Of a DNA stretch of 40,101 bases, positions 18,442 to 26,292 are shown piece after piece. The translations under genes were made by a program, and so were the position numbers. The stretch lies in NCBI GenBank assembly GCA_012512925.1, contig JAAZDE010000021.1:1-40101 (forward strand), written 5' to 3'. The notes under the pieces are model-generated. The model did not search any database, had not been told where the DNA came from, and worked only from the letters and a program-made list of their open reading frames with translations. The stretch comes from Desulfuromonadaceae bacterium (GTDB lineage Bacteria > Desulfobacterota > Desulfuromonadia > Desulfuromonadales > JAAYDE01). How positions within the stretch are numbered: position 1 is the first letter of the stretch; each line of letters starts with the position of its first letter.

Positions 18442-19876
18442 GGTTCTCCTCCCGCACTCGGCTGCGCAGGTAACGGCGGATGCTGTTGCGGGCCTTGGGG
18501 GTCAGCGACCATTCCAGCCATTTGGGCAGGGCCCGCGGCTTGGACGCCCGCTCGATTTCCACCTGGTCGCCGTCGAGGAGCCGGGCTTTGAGCAGTCGCA
18601 TCTTGCCGTTGACCCTTCCCCGGGCGGCATGCAGGCCCAACTCCTCGTGGATTTCAAAGGCAAAATCGAGGACGCTGCTTCCTTCGGGAAGGATGATCCT
18701 CTCCCCGCGGGGGGTATAGACCTGGATGGTGGTGGAGGCCAGCCGCAGGCTTTCGGTATCGAAAACCGATTCGCCTTCCAGAAGAGACCTCATAAGCTCC
18801 TGGAAATTGGTTTTCCGGAATACGAAGCCTGGGGCCAGAACCCCGGCGCGGTTGAAACGGGCCAGCTTGTGGGTGGTGATTTCGATTCTCAGCCGATACC
18901 CTCCCGCCTGCACCGTGGTCTGCAGCGCCTGGAAGCCGAACTGGGAGGGGATGTTCAGATAGTCTTTCAACTTGCCGGGTATGGGGGGGTAAAGTCCGTG
19001 GACCAGGCCGAGAGTGAGGTAGGCGTCGAGTGTCCGGTCCACGTCAATCTCCATGGTGTAAAGCTTGGGGAAGCCTTGGGAGGCCGCCCGTGCGGCGGCG
19101 ATGGAAAATGGGCGCCAGCGGTCCTTGATCAGGGCTTCGATCCTTTGGCTTTCAAATAACTGACCCATTTGGGAACGAATTTTTCGCAACTCTGGCTGCA
19201 GCTTTTCGCGGATCGCCTCCAGTATCTCCTGGTAACGTTCATAGCGTCGCGGATAAAGAACCCGCAACGACAAGGCATCCAGTTCGGAAGTGACATGGCC
19301 CATCCCAAGATGGAGGGCTAAGGGGACATAAACCTCACGGGTCTCCTCGGCGATCAGGGATTGCTTCTCAGGATCCAGGGCGCCGATGGTCTGAAGATTG
19401 TCGATCCGGTCCCAGAATTTGAGACACAATACCCGCACATCCTGAATGGCGGTCAGCAATTGTTTGCGGTAGGTCTGATTGCGGAGAATCTCACGGCTCA
19501 ACTTCTCGTCGGTTACTTTGGTCAGGCCGTTGACCAGAAAGGCGATCTCATAATCGAAGGCTGCTTCCACCTCCGCCAGGGTAACCGGGGTGTCTTCGAC
19601 GACATCATGAAGCAAAGCCGCGCAGATCGAGGCGAAGTCCATCCAGTTGCGGGCCGCCAGGTGCGCCACCCGGAGCGGATGGAAGATATAGGGCTCCCCC
19701 GATTTGCGGAACTGTCCGGCGTGGGACATCTTGGCGACTTGGATGGCCTGCTCCAGCATCTCGATCTTGCCATCCAGTTCGTCCTCGTTCAGCCCTCCCC
19801 CATAGTGGGTCACCAGAAGCTCCATGATTTCTTCAATCAGGCGCCTCTCTTTACGTTCGTAGTCGGTCGCAGTCAA
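18431..19876 (-). CDS. RelA/SpoT-like protein: HD hydrolase, degenerate synthetase, TGS
   Basis: The N-terminal half (about 10-170) is an intact HD (p)ppGpp hydrolase-like domain: HAGQFRKSGEPYIFHP, ALLHDVVEDT and FWDRIDNLQT keep the H, HD, ED and N positions. The next part (about 200-350) aligns with the RelA/SpoT synthetase through LGLVHGLYPPIPGKLKDYL. It has QFGFQALQT for the usual NGYQSLHT and RIEITTH where ExQIRT is expected, so key residues are missing. A TGS domain follows (VYTPRGERIILPEGSSVLDFAF). ACT/RIS domains are absent. A (p)ppGpp hydrolase or sensor is likely; synthesis is doubtful. The start is TTG at 19876 with AAAGGAAA upstream; GTG at 19891 is an alternative. Confidence 0.85.
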   Translation of the reverse strand: MTATDYERKERRLIEEIMELLVTHYGGGLNEDELDGKIEMLEQAIQVAKMSHAGQFRKSGEPYIFHPLRVAHLAARNWMDFASICAALLHDVVEDTPVTLAEVEAAFDYEIAFLVNGLTKVTDEKLSREILRNQTYRKQLLTAIQDVRVLCLKFWDRIDNLQTIGALDPEKQSLIAEETREVYVPLALHLGMGHVTSELDALSLRVLYPRRYERYQEILEAIREKLQPELRKIRSQMGQLFESQRIEALIKDRWRPFSIAAARAASQGFPKLYTMEIDVDRTLDAYLTLGLVHGLYPPIPGKLKDYLNIPSQFGFQALQTTVQAGGYRLRIEITTHKLARFNRAGVLAPGFVFRKTNFQELMRSLLEGESVFDTESLRLASTTIQVYTPRGERIILPEGSSVLDFAFEIHEELGLHAARGRVNGKMRLLKARLLDGDQVEIERASKPRALPKWLEWSLTPKARNSIRRYLRSRVREENLAN

Positions 19877-19917
19877 ACCGTTTCCTTTCACGCTTTCCGA
19901 CTCATCCGGGGGAGTAT

Positions 19918-20265
19918 TTACCCCGGGGGCCAGCCCATTTGGCGGCCGGCAAGGAGATGGAAATGGAGATGCCACACCACTTGGCCGCCGGCAGCTTTGC
20001 AATTGTTAACGATTCTGAATCCCTCTTCGGCAAAATCGAATTGCCTGGCCAGTTGATTGGCCACCAGGAAAATCCGGCCGACCAGTTCCTGATCCGCTGC
20101 TTCCAGATCGAGGGTGGTGGGGATATGGCGGCGGGGAACCAGCAGGATATGTTCGGGAGCCTGGGGATCGATATCCCGAAAGGCCACGACCAGTTCATCT
20201 TCATAGACCTTTGGGGAGGGGATTTCGCCGGCGACAATTTTGCAGAAAAGGCAGTTTTTCTCCAT
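19918..20265 (-). CDS. HIT family protein (HinT-like)
   Basis: The 115-residue protein has the CxxC near its N-terminus (CLFCKIVAGEIPSPKVYEDE) and ends with the histidine triad as VVWHLHFHLLAGRQMGWPPG. This is the pattern of HinT-like purine nucleoside phosphoramidases. The start MEKNCLFC has GGGAGG 6 nt upstream; a start nine codons earlier overlaps that site. It is 28 nt downstream of the YhaN-like ATPase and followed by the SpoT-like gene, so it is probably part of the same operon. Confidence 0.95.
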   Translation of the reverse strand: MEKNCLFCKIVAGEIPSPKVYEDELVVAFRDIDPQAPEHILLVPRRHIPTTLDLEAADQELVGRIFLVANQLARQFDFAEEGFRIVNNCKAAGGQVVWHLHFHLLAGRQMGWPPG

Positions 20266-20293
20266 TTTTTCCTCCCTGACATAGAAATTCAAA

Positions 20294-22429
20294 TCATTCC
20301 TCCAGAGCCATCACCCGCCAGCCATCCCGGTCGATCAGGGAAAGAAGTCCCCGATTATGACTGAAAAGCAGAATCTGATGTTGTGAGGCTGTGGTTTCCA
20401 GATATCTTAGCGTATCGGCCAATCGCTGGGAATCAAAATTGACCATCGGGTCGTCCAGCAGCAGAGGCAGCCGCCGCCCACCGAAAAGCTGGCGGGTCAG
20501 GACCAGGCGAATGGCGAAAAAGACGGCGTCGACGGTTCCTCGGCTGAAGCGGTCGAGTGGCTGCCAGCCTCCTTCTTTTTCCTTAAGCAGAAAACGGAAG
20601 CCATCTTCCATACGGATTTGGCCGTATTTTCCGGCAGTCACCAGGGCCAACCAACGACCGATTTCCGCCGAGAACTTTTTCAGGGATTCGCGGCGGAAAT
20701 CCTTCTCGGCGTCGCTGAGAAGATCGTAGGCCAGGGCCAAGACACTTTTTTGCTCCAGAAGAAATTTCTCCCTCTCCTTTAGAAACTCCGTCTCATCCTC
20801 CAAACTTTGATAATCACCCAACTCTCCGAGCAGAAAGGATTCCTCCCTAAGGTGCTCGGTCAGTTCCAGTTCCCGGTCATTAAGCCTTTTTTTCAGCAGG
20901 GTCAGCTTTTTTTCCGTCACCGGAAGCTCCTCGGGGGGAGGGATGGCCCCTCCTTCCCCTGCCTGTTCCCTGAGGATCGCTATTTCCCGGGCTACCGTCT
21001 CGTTCGCCTTGTCGAGTCGGGGACGATCCATCAGTACCGCCAGGGCACCGTGGATCTCACGCAGGCGTTGCTGACAGAAGCTTTGTCGCCTCAGCGTTTC
21101 CCGCAAGGCCTCCAGCTCACTTTCCCCATGCTGGAGGTTCATGCGCTCCAGCACCCTTTCCATCTCCCGCAGCCGGTGACGGATGTCCTCAAGGTCCTCT
21201 TCCAGAAACTGCGCCTGTTCCCGGATCAGGTGGCGCTGTTGCGCCAGCCGACGGCAACTCATCAGACCCTTCAGGGAAACCACGGAGAGCACCGTGCCCG
21301 CTGTCACAGCGACCGGAACCAGCAGATCGGGGCGATGCCGAAGAATCATGGCGCCGGCGCCGCCAAGAGAAAGCAACAGCAGGAAAACCTTCCCCCAGAA
21401 AGTTCCTTGGCCAATGGGCAGTCGGCCAAGGACGCCGTCAATCTGCTCTTCCAGAACCAGCGATTGGCGCCGCAATTCACGGATTTCCGGAATCATGCGG
21501 TGCAGCATGGCGGCGGTTTCCTCGGGGAGGTGAAGGTCACCCAAGGATTTTTCCAGTTCTTCTTTTTCCCGGTGCAGGCGTTCGACCTTGGCGGCTTCCT
21601 GTTGCAGACGCCGGTGATCTTCCTGCAGGCGATTCTCTCTCTCGGCCATGGCCAACCGGTTTCTGAGCCAATGGAGATAGCGTCCTCCTTTTTCCACCTC
21701 CTCCTGAAGCTTTTCGATAGCGCTCCTTAATCCGGCAATTCTTTCTTGGAGCGTTTCCAGGCGCTCTATCCTCTCGCGGCTTTCCTGCCGGCGGCGATCC
21801 ACTTCCAGAATTTTTCCGCGGACCTTTTCCAGTTCCCGCTCCTGGAGTTTGTCTTTTCCCCACGGGTTGCGCCGTGTCACTTTAAAGTAGTCTTCCAAAA
21901 GGGAGGTCAGGACCTGGTCATAATCGACCTCGGCAGACCCGGAAAGGAGCTTTCTGATCTTCCCTTCCAGTTCCCCACGGGGCGCCACTTCAAGACTCCC
22001 CTGGCTGTAAAAAAGTGAGGCCCGGAAAATTTCCTCCTCCGCCACGCCGAGATAGGAGGAGATCCGGTCGAGGTACTCTTCCCGTTCCGAAGAGCGTCCA
22101 CAGGGGGAGACCCGGCCTTCGAAACAGAAAGAAGAGCCGTTGTCGTTCTTTTCATGAAGCAGGACTTCGTCGGACAGGATGTCACGCGTGATCCGCACCG
22201 AGCCGTCTTTATGACTAAATTCCACGGCCACCTGGCAATCGCCTTCCTTTCCCCAGTGCCGGAAGCGGTCCTTTTTTCTAACGCCGAAGATGGCGGCGGG
22301 AAATCCCTCCATCAGGGTCGATTTCCCTGCTCCGTTGGGGCCGAGCAGCAGATTGAGTCCCGGTTCAAAGACAAATCGCCCCCTATGGAAGCGGCCGAAA
22401 TTCTTCAATTCCAGAGATTGAAGAATCAT
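20294..22429 (-). CDS. YhaN/SbcC-like AAA ATPase with coiled coils and a membrane hairpin
   Basis: This 711-residue SMC/Rad50-type ATPase starts with LQSLELKNFGRFH and Walker A GPNGAGKST (about 33-41). Long coiled-coil arms of Glu/Arg/Leu-rich heptads follow. The C-terminal half has a signature-like FSRGTVDAVFFAIRL and Walker B LPLLLDDPMVNFD. In the middle (about 348-395) are two hydrophobic segments (VFLLLLSLGGAGAMIL and LLVPVAVTAGTVLSVVSL), where Rad50 would have its zinc hook. That layout is known for YhaN-type proteins. The ATG overlaps the stop of the SbcD-like gene (ATGA), so the two products are probably partners in DNA-end handling near the membrane. Confidence 0.88.
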   Translation of the reverse strand: MILQSLELKNFGRFHRGRFVFEPGLNLLLGPNGAGKSTLMEGFPAAIFGVRKKDRFRHWGKEGDCQVAVEFSHKDGSVRITRDILSDEVLLHEKNDNGSSFCFEGRVSPCGRSSEREEYLDRISSYLGVAEEEIFRASLFYSQGSLEVAPRGELEGKIRKLLSGSAEVDYDQVLTSLLEDYFKVTRRNPWGKDKLQERELEKVRGKILEVDRRRQESRERIERLETLQERIAGLRSAIEKLQEEVEKGGRYLHWLRNRLAMAERENRLQEDHRRLQQEAAKVERLHREKEELEKSLGDLHLPEETAAMLHRMIPEIRELRRQSLVLEEQIDGVLGRLPIGQGTFWGKVFLLLLSLGGAGAMILRHRPDLLVPVAVTAGTVLSVVSLKGLMSCRRLAQQRHLIREQAQFLEEDLEDIRHRLREMERVLERMNLQHGESELEALRETLRRQSFCQQRLREIHGALAVLMDRPRLDKANETVAREIAILREQAGEGGAIPPPEELPVTEKKLTLLKKRLNDRELELTEHLREESFLLGELGDYQSLEDETEFLKEREKFLLEQKSVLALAYDLLSDAEKDFRRESLKKFSAEIGRWLALVTAGKYGQIRMEDGFRFLLKEKEGGWQPLDRFSRGTVDAVFFAIRLVLTRQLFGGRRLPLLLDDPMVNFDSQRLADTLRYLETTASQHQILLFSHNRGLLSLIDRDGWRVMALEE

Positions 22430-23556
22430 GCCTCACCACGGTCGCGAATCTGAAAGCGGGCCATCACTTCACGGAAAGCCCTTTCCAGAGAAATGCGCTC
22501 TTCCTCGGTTGCCTTTTCCATGCGGGAGCGAATGCGCCGGACAAAGGAGCCGCGAACGGAATCTTCATCGGCAATTCGATGAACGAAGCGGCTGTCGAAA
22601 AAGCGGGTTTTGTCGTTTATTTGCAGATGGAAAAAGTCACCGCCAACCCTGGCCTGGAGATAGGCGCAATCGATGGGAGTCTCTACAGTGCCGGTCAATT
22701 CCAGCCGCAGCAGCAGATCGGGGTCGCCGAGGGAACGAATCGTTTGGCAGGCTGAAGATAAATCGACGCAACCGGAGAGGTCGAGGGTTATTTCTTTCAG
22801 GGTGCGATGGTTGACCACCCTCTTTTCCACCGTCACACCTTCCCTGCCGACGGTCACCAGAGCGGTGTAGCGGGGGCCGTTTTCCCCGAATCTCTTTCCT
22901 TCCGGAGAACCTGGATAACAGGCCAACACCCTTCCGTTCTTGTCCAAGACCTCAAAGTTGTGATAATGGCCCAGGGCCAGGTAGTCGAGATTCCATTCCA
23001 CCAGGTCATCGAGGGAAAAAGGGAGGTCCTTGGGCCGATAATCCCACTCCCGGCTGCCCATGCGGGAACCGTGCAACAGGCCGATATGGATGCCTTCGGG
23101 GAAGCGCCGTGTCATGCTGGGGAGGGCCTGGGCCGATTCGGCTGAGCGGTGGGCAAAACCATACAGGAAGATCTTTTCCCCCCGGATCTCCAATGGAACG
23201 GGTTCGGTCACCTGGGGATTGTCGAGAAGAATGCAGCCGGGGAAGCGGTGACGACGGTAGACCGAATTGGGGAAGGCAGGGCCGTCATGGGTGCCGGGCA
23301 GCAACACGGGCACGATCCCCCGATCGATAAGTCGCTGCAGACCCCCCTGGACTTTGGCGAGAGTGGCCGCGGTGGGGATCGGAGTGTCGAACAGGTCTCC
23401 GGCGATGACGAAGAGATCGGCCTCCCAGCTGCTGGCCAGGGCCAGCAGCCGTTCGAAGGTGCGGAGGAAATCGTTGCGGCGCTGATTTTCTTTTTCACCA
23501 AGGGAGGGGAAGGGGGCATCGAGATGGATATCCGCCGAATGAAGCAGTTTGATCAT
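22426..23556 (-). CDS. SbcD/YhaO-like DNA repair metallophosphoesterase
   Basis: A calcineurin-type phosphoesterase of 376 residues. Metal motifs are LLHSADIHLDAPF, FVIAGDLFD, a third motif read as PGTHDG instead of the usual GNHD, GLLHGS and LALGHYHNF. Together they match the SbcD/Mre11/YhaO nuclease family; the Asn-to-Thr change in motif III is worth noting. The start MIKLLHSAD is an ATGA overlap with the tlyA stop, and the 3' end is an ATGA overlap with the YhaN-like ATPase. The longer frame upstream is only the tlyA region read in another frame. A nuclease working with the adjacent ATPase is inferred. Confidence 0.9.
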   Translation of the reverse strand: MIKLLHSADIHLDAPFPSLGEKENQRRNDFLRTFERLLALASSWEADLFVIAGDLFDTPIPTAATLAKVQGGLQRLIDRGIVPVLLPGTHDGPAFPNSVYRRHRFPGCILLDNPQVTEPVPLEIRGEKIFLYGFAHRSAESAQALPSMTRRFPEGIHIGLLHGSRMGSREWDYRPKDLPFSLDDLVEWNLDYLALGHYHNFEVLDKNGRVLACYPGSPEGKRFGENGPRYTALVTVGREGVTVEKRVVNHRTLKEITLDLSGCVDLSSACQTIRSLGDPDLLLRLELTGTVETPIDCAYLQARVGGDFFHLQINDKTRFFDSRFVHRIADEDSVRGSFVRRIRSRMEKATEEERISLERAFREVMARFQIRDRGEA

Positions 23557-24308
23557 GGACTCTCTCGGGTTCCCTGGCGAACCAGATGGATGAGGTACTC
23601 TCGATTCCCCTTGGCGCCGGTGATGGGGCTTTCGATAACGCCCCGCACCAGGCAACCGTAAAGAACTGCCATATCCCCCACCATTTTCACTGCCGCCTCG
23701 CGCTGATCGGCGTCCCGGACGATGCCTCCCTTGCCGATCTGCCCCCTGCCGACCTCGAACTGGGGCTTGATGAGGGCAATGATCTCGGCATTATCGCTTA
23801 ACAGTGCCAAAGTGGGCGGAAGAACCTTAGTCAGGGAGATGAAGGAGCAATCGATCACCGCCAGCGATGGTCTTTCGCCCAGAGAGTCGCTGGCCAGTTC
23901 GCGGATGTTGGTCCGCTCGAGGGAAGTGACCCGAGGGTCCTGACGGAGTTTCCAGGCCAACTGCCCATAGCCGACATCCACCGCGAATACCCGGGCGGCG
24001 CCGTTCTGCAGCAGACAGTCGGTAAACCCGCCGGTGGAGGCGCCGACATCGATCGCCGTCCGCCCACTGACATTTACTTGGAAGTGAACCAGGGCTGAGG
24101 CCAGTTTGAGCCCCCCTCGGGATACGAAGGGGATATCCTCCCCCTTGAGACGCAGGGGCACATCCTCGGCAAGGCGGACGCCGGCCTTGTCCTGAAGCTG
24201 CTCGGCGGCCACCACCCGTCCGGCCAGAATCAGGGCGCGGGCGCGTTCCCGGGATGGAACCAGTCCCCGCTCCACCAACAGTTTGTCGAGCCTTTCCTTT
24301 CGCGCCAT
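23553..24308 (-). CDS. tlyA: TlyA family 2'-O-ribose rRNA methyltransferase
   Basis: The 251-residue protein has an N-terminal S4 RNA-binding domain (RLDKLLVERGLVPSRERARALILAG) and a C-terminal FtsJ/RrmJ-type SAM methyltransferase domain. The SAM loop is AIDVGASTGGFTDCLL, and VFAVDVGYGQL follows. TlyA proteins methylate ribose in 16S and/or 23S rRNA and affect capreomycin sensitivity in some species; hemolysin was an older name. It is the first gene of the operon that continues into the SbcD-like gene through an ATGA overlap. Methylation targets cannot be read from sequence. Confidence 0.93.
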   Translation of the reverse strand: MARKERLDKLLVERGLVPSRERARALILAGRVVAAEQLQDKAGVRLAEDVPLRLKGEDIPFVSRGGLKLASALVHFQVNVSGRTAIDVGASTGGFTDCLLQNGAARVFAVDVGYGQLAWKLRQDPRVTSLERTNIRELASDSLGERPSLAVIDCSFISLTKVLPPTLALLSDNAEIIALIKPQFEVGRGQIGKGGIVRDADQREAAVKMVGDMAVLYGCLVRGVIESPITGAKGNREYLIHLVRQGTRESP

Positions 24309-24405
24309 TCGTCACCAAAAAAAGATAAAAGAGTATTCATGTCAAGAAGATAAGCTAGCACAGGCCTTTCCGGGGAGCAAATCCTTTTCCCTTTCCTTGC
24401 CATCA

Positions 24406-24443
24406 ACGACGAAGGCCGCCCCTCCCAGGGCGGCCTTCGTTGT
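24406..24443 (-). terminator. Hairpin terminator of the secreted repeat-protein gene
   Basis: A long GC-rich stem (CGAAGGCCGCC / GGCGGCCTTCG, extendable to about 15 bp) closes a short loop 29 nt after the stop of the gene ending at 24472. On the minus strand it is followed only by a poor U-rich stretch (CTTCGTCGTTGATG). It separates that gene from tlyA. Confidence 0.65.
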
Positions 24444-24471
24444 CATTTCCTATATATAAATAAAACTCAAA

Positions 24472-26292
24472 TCACCATTTGCCACTAAGAGGAGCGTCTC
24501 CCGCCTCTCCAAATTTGAAGGTGATATCCGCGGCACCAGAGGAGTGGCTGTTCCTGAGATAATATGTGTCGCTCCGCTTCACTCCGATTGTATCGATGCC
24601 ATTGCCGTTCCAGTCCCCCACCACCGGCACGTCCGCTGCCTGTTCGTAGTTGTAGTAGACATGAGGATCGCCGGTGCTGTTGCTGTTGCGCAGACAATAT
24701 AAGTTGTCCCGCTTAAGGCCCAGAGTATCCACCCCGTCACCGTTCCAGTCGCCGGCCAAAAGAACGTCGGTGGGGAGGGCGGTTTGCCATCCGTAGCCGA
24801 AAGAGAGGTCTGCAGGAGAATTATCATTACTGTTTTTCAGTAGGACCTGGTTCCCCCTCTTGAGGCCGATGGTATCCACACCGTCACCGTTCCAGTCGCC
24901 GATGACCACCTGGTCGCTGCTTTGGCCGAAGGTGAACACTTGGTCAGCTGGGCCGCTGCTGTTGGTGTGGCGCAGGTAAAAGGTGTTGCCGCGGCGCATA
25001 CCGATCGTCGCAACCCCGTCATCGTTCCAGTCGCCGGCAAATACCTGGTCGGTGGATTGCACGTCTCCGAAACCGAAAGAAAGGGTGACGGCTGCCGCAG
25101 TAGCACTGTTTGTCCCCTTGAGATACCAGGTGGAACCGCGGCGAAGGCCGAGATAGGAGGTTTTGGACGGGTTCCAGCTGCCTTCCACATGCCGGACGAC
25201 TATCGTGTCTTTTTCATTCATGGTCACCGGTTGGGCAAAGTGGGCGGAGCCAACCATCAACGCACAGACCTCTTCAGGGGTGTGTTTGGTTTCTGCATCT
25301 TTTGACTGATCCTCTTGCAGTCGATAGGCGAAATCCTCCGTAATCTGTACAAAAGAACTGGCGATCCCACCTTTACCCAAAAGGTATTGCTGGGTGGTGC
25401 CATTCGCAATTACCGATCCCTGTTGGTAAGGGCTGCTGATCGCCAGATAACCGACTTTTTCCTGAGCATGGCTACTTCCCAGCAGCGATTCCTGGGTGAA
25501 AAGACCGGCGCTGAAACCTCTGCTGGTCAGGTTCTCGGCCCGCACCATCACCGGTTTATCCCCGTCGTCACTGGTCTGCGCGGTCAGCAGTAAAACGGGT
25601 GTTGAAGATAAGCCACTGATAAAAACCTGATTGGTGAGATTTCCGCTGGAACCCAGGTAGAAGCTACCCGCTTCCCAGACGGCGCCGTCGGACATGGTGT
25701 GGCGACCCTCTTCCATCACCAGGTAGGAAACCTTTTCACTGCCGTGTTTGCCGTCCAGGTAAGTCCATTCCTTGAACCGGATCTCAAAGGAATTGGATTG
25801 TACGTTGCGAAGTTGGATAACCCCTGCCGCCGCATCACGGTAACTGGGCGGTCCCACGATCACAATCGGATCGGCAAAACTTCGCGACAAGGTCACCTTT
25901 TTCCAGGCATCCGTTATCTCGGTCTGGCCGGTCAGCGGATTGCCGGAACCGGTGGTGGAGCCGGAGTTATTGTCCGGAGCAGGAACGACGGTTGTTTTTT
26001 CCGTGACGATATTTGAGTAAGGGCTCTCACCGTATTGATTGTAAGCGGTAACTGCGAACGAATAGCTTTTGTTGTCGTTAAGGCCGGAAACGGTATGGGT
26101 CGTACTGGTATTGCGGGTATCGCCGCAAAGAGGAAACGGCGGGTTTGGATTGTCGGCCTGACAGTAGATGCGGTAACCTGTCGCTCCCGTGCTGGTCCCC
26201 CAGGATAGGGAGACATCCTTGGCGAAAGAGGGCGACAGCATCATAAACAGAATGCCGATGGCCCATGTGATCGAAAGCTTTTTATTTTTCAT
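24472..26292 (-). CDS. Secreted FN3 / H-type lectin-like / VCBS-like repeat protein
   Basis: The 606-residue protein has a signal peptide (MKNKKLSITWAIGILFMMLSPSFA). A fibronectin type III domain follows (about 28-98; TGATGYRIYC and SGLNDNKSYSFAVTAYN). A Gly/Ser linker leads to two copies of an H-type-lectin-like beta module (about 125-215 and 220-300; SFEIRFKEWTYLDGKHGSEKVSYL and FSAGLFTQESLLGSSHAQEKVGYL). The C-terminal third has VCBS/FG-GAP-like repeats with GDWNGDGVDTIGLKRGN. Such repeats often bind calcium and form beta-propeller-like blades. No PEP-CTERM tail or anchor is present. It is transcribed alone, with AT-rich DNA upstream, and an extracellular adhesive role is likely. Confidence 0.88.
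   Translation of the reverse strand: MKNKKLSITWAIGILFMMLSPSFAKDVSLSWGTSTGATGYRIYCQADNPNPPFPLCGDTRNTSTTHTVSGLNDNKSYSFAVTAYNQYGESPYSNIVTEKTTVVPAPDNNSGSTTGSGNPLTGQTEITDAWKKVTLSRSFADPIVIVGPPSYRDAAAGVIQLRNVQSNSFEIRFKEWTYLDGKHGSEKVSYLVMEEGRHTMSDGAVWEAGSFYLGSSGNLTNQVFISGLSSTPVLLLTAQTSDDGDKPVMVRAENLTSRGFSAGLFTQESLLGSSHAQEKVGYLAISSPYQQGSVIANGTTQQYLLGKGGIASSFVQITEDFAYRLQEDQSKDAETKHTPEEVCALMVGSAHFAQPVTMNEKDTIVVRHVEGSWNPSKTSYLGLRRGSTWYLKGTNSATAAAVTLSFGFGDVQSTDQVFAGDWNDDGVATIGMRRGNTFYLRHTNSSGPADQVFTFGQSSDQVVIGDWNGDGVDTIGLKRGNQVLLKNSNDNSPADLSFGYGWQTALPTDVLLAGDWNGDGVDTLGLKRDNLYCLRNSNSTGDPHVYYNYEQAADVPVVGDWNGNGIDTIGVKRSDTYYLRNSHSSGAADITFKFGEAGDAPLSGKW
24475..25190 (-). repeat. Tandem repeats coding for five VCBS-like units
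   Basis: This part of the secreted protein gene codes for about five units of 45-50 residues. Each has a GDWN(G/D)DG(V/I) metal-loop-like motif, then TIG-(L/V/M)-(K/R)R and a YLR-NSN-type strand. The units are recognisable at DNA level (repeated GGCGACTGGAACGG-type segments, minus strand) but have diverged, so recent expansion is unlikely. Confidence 0.7.
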
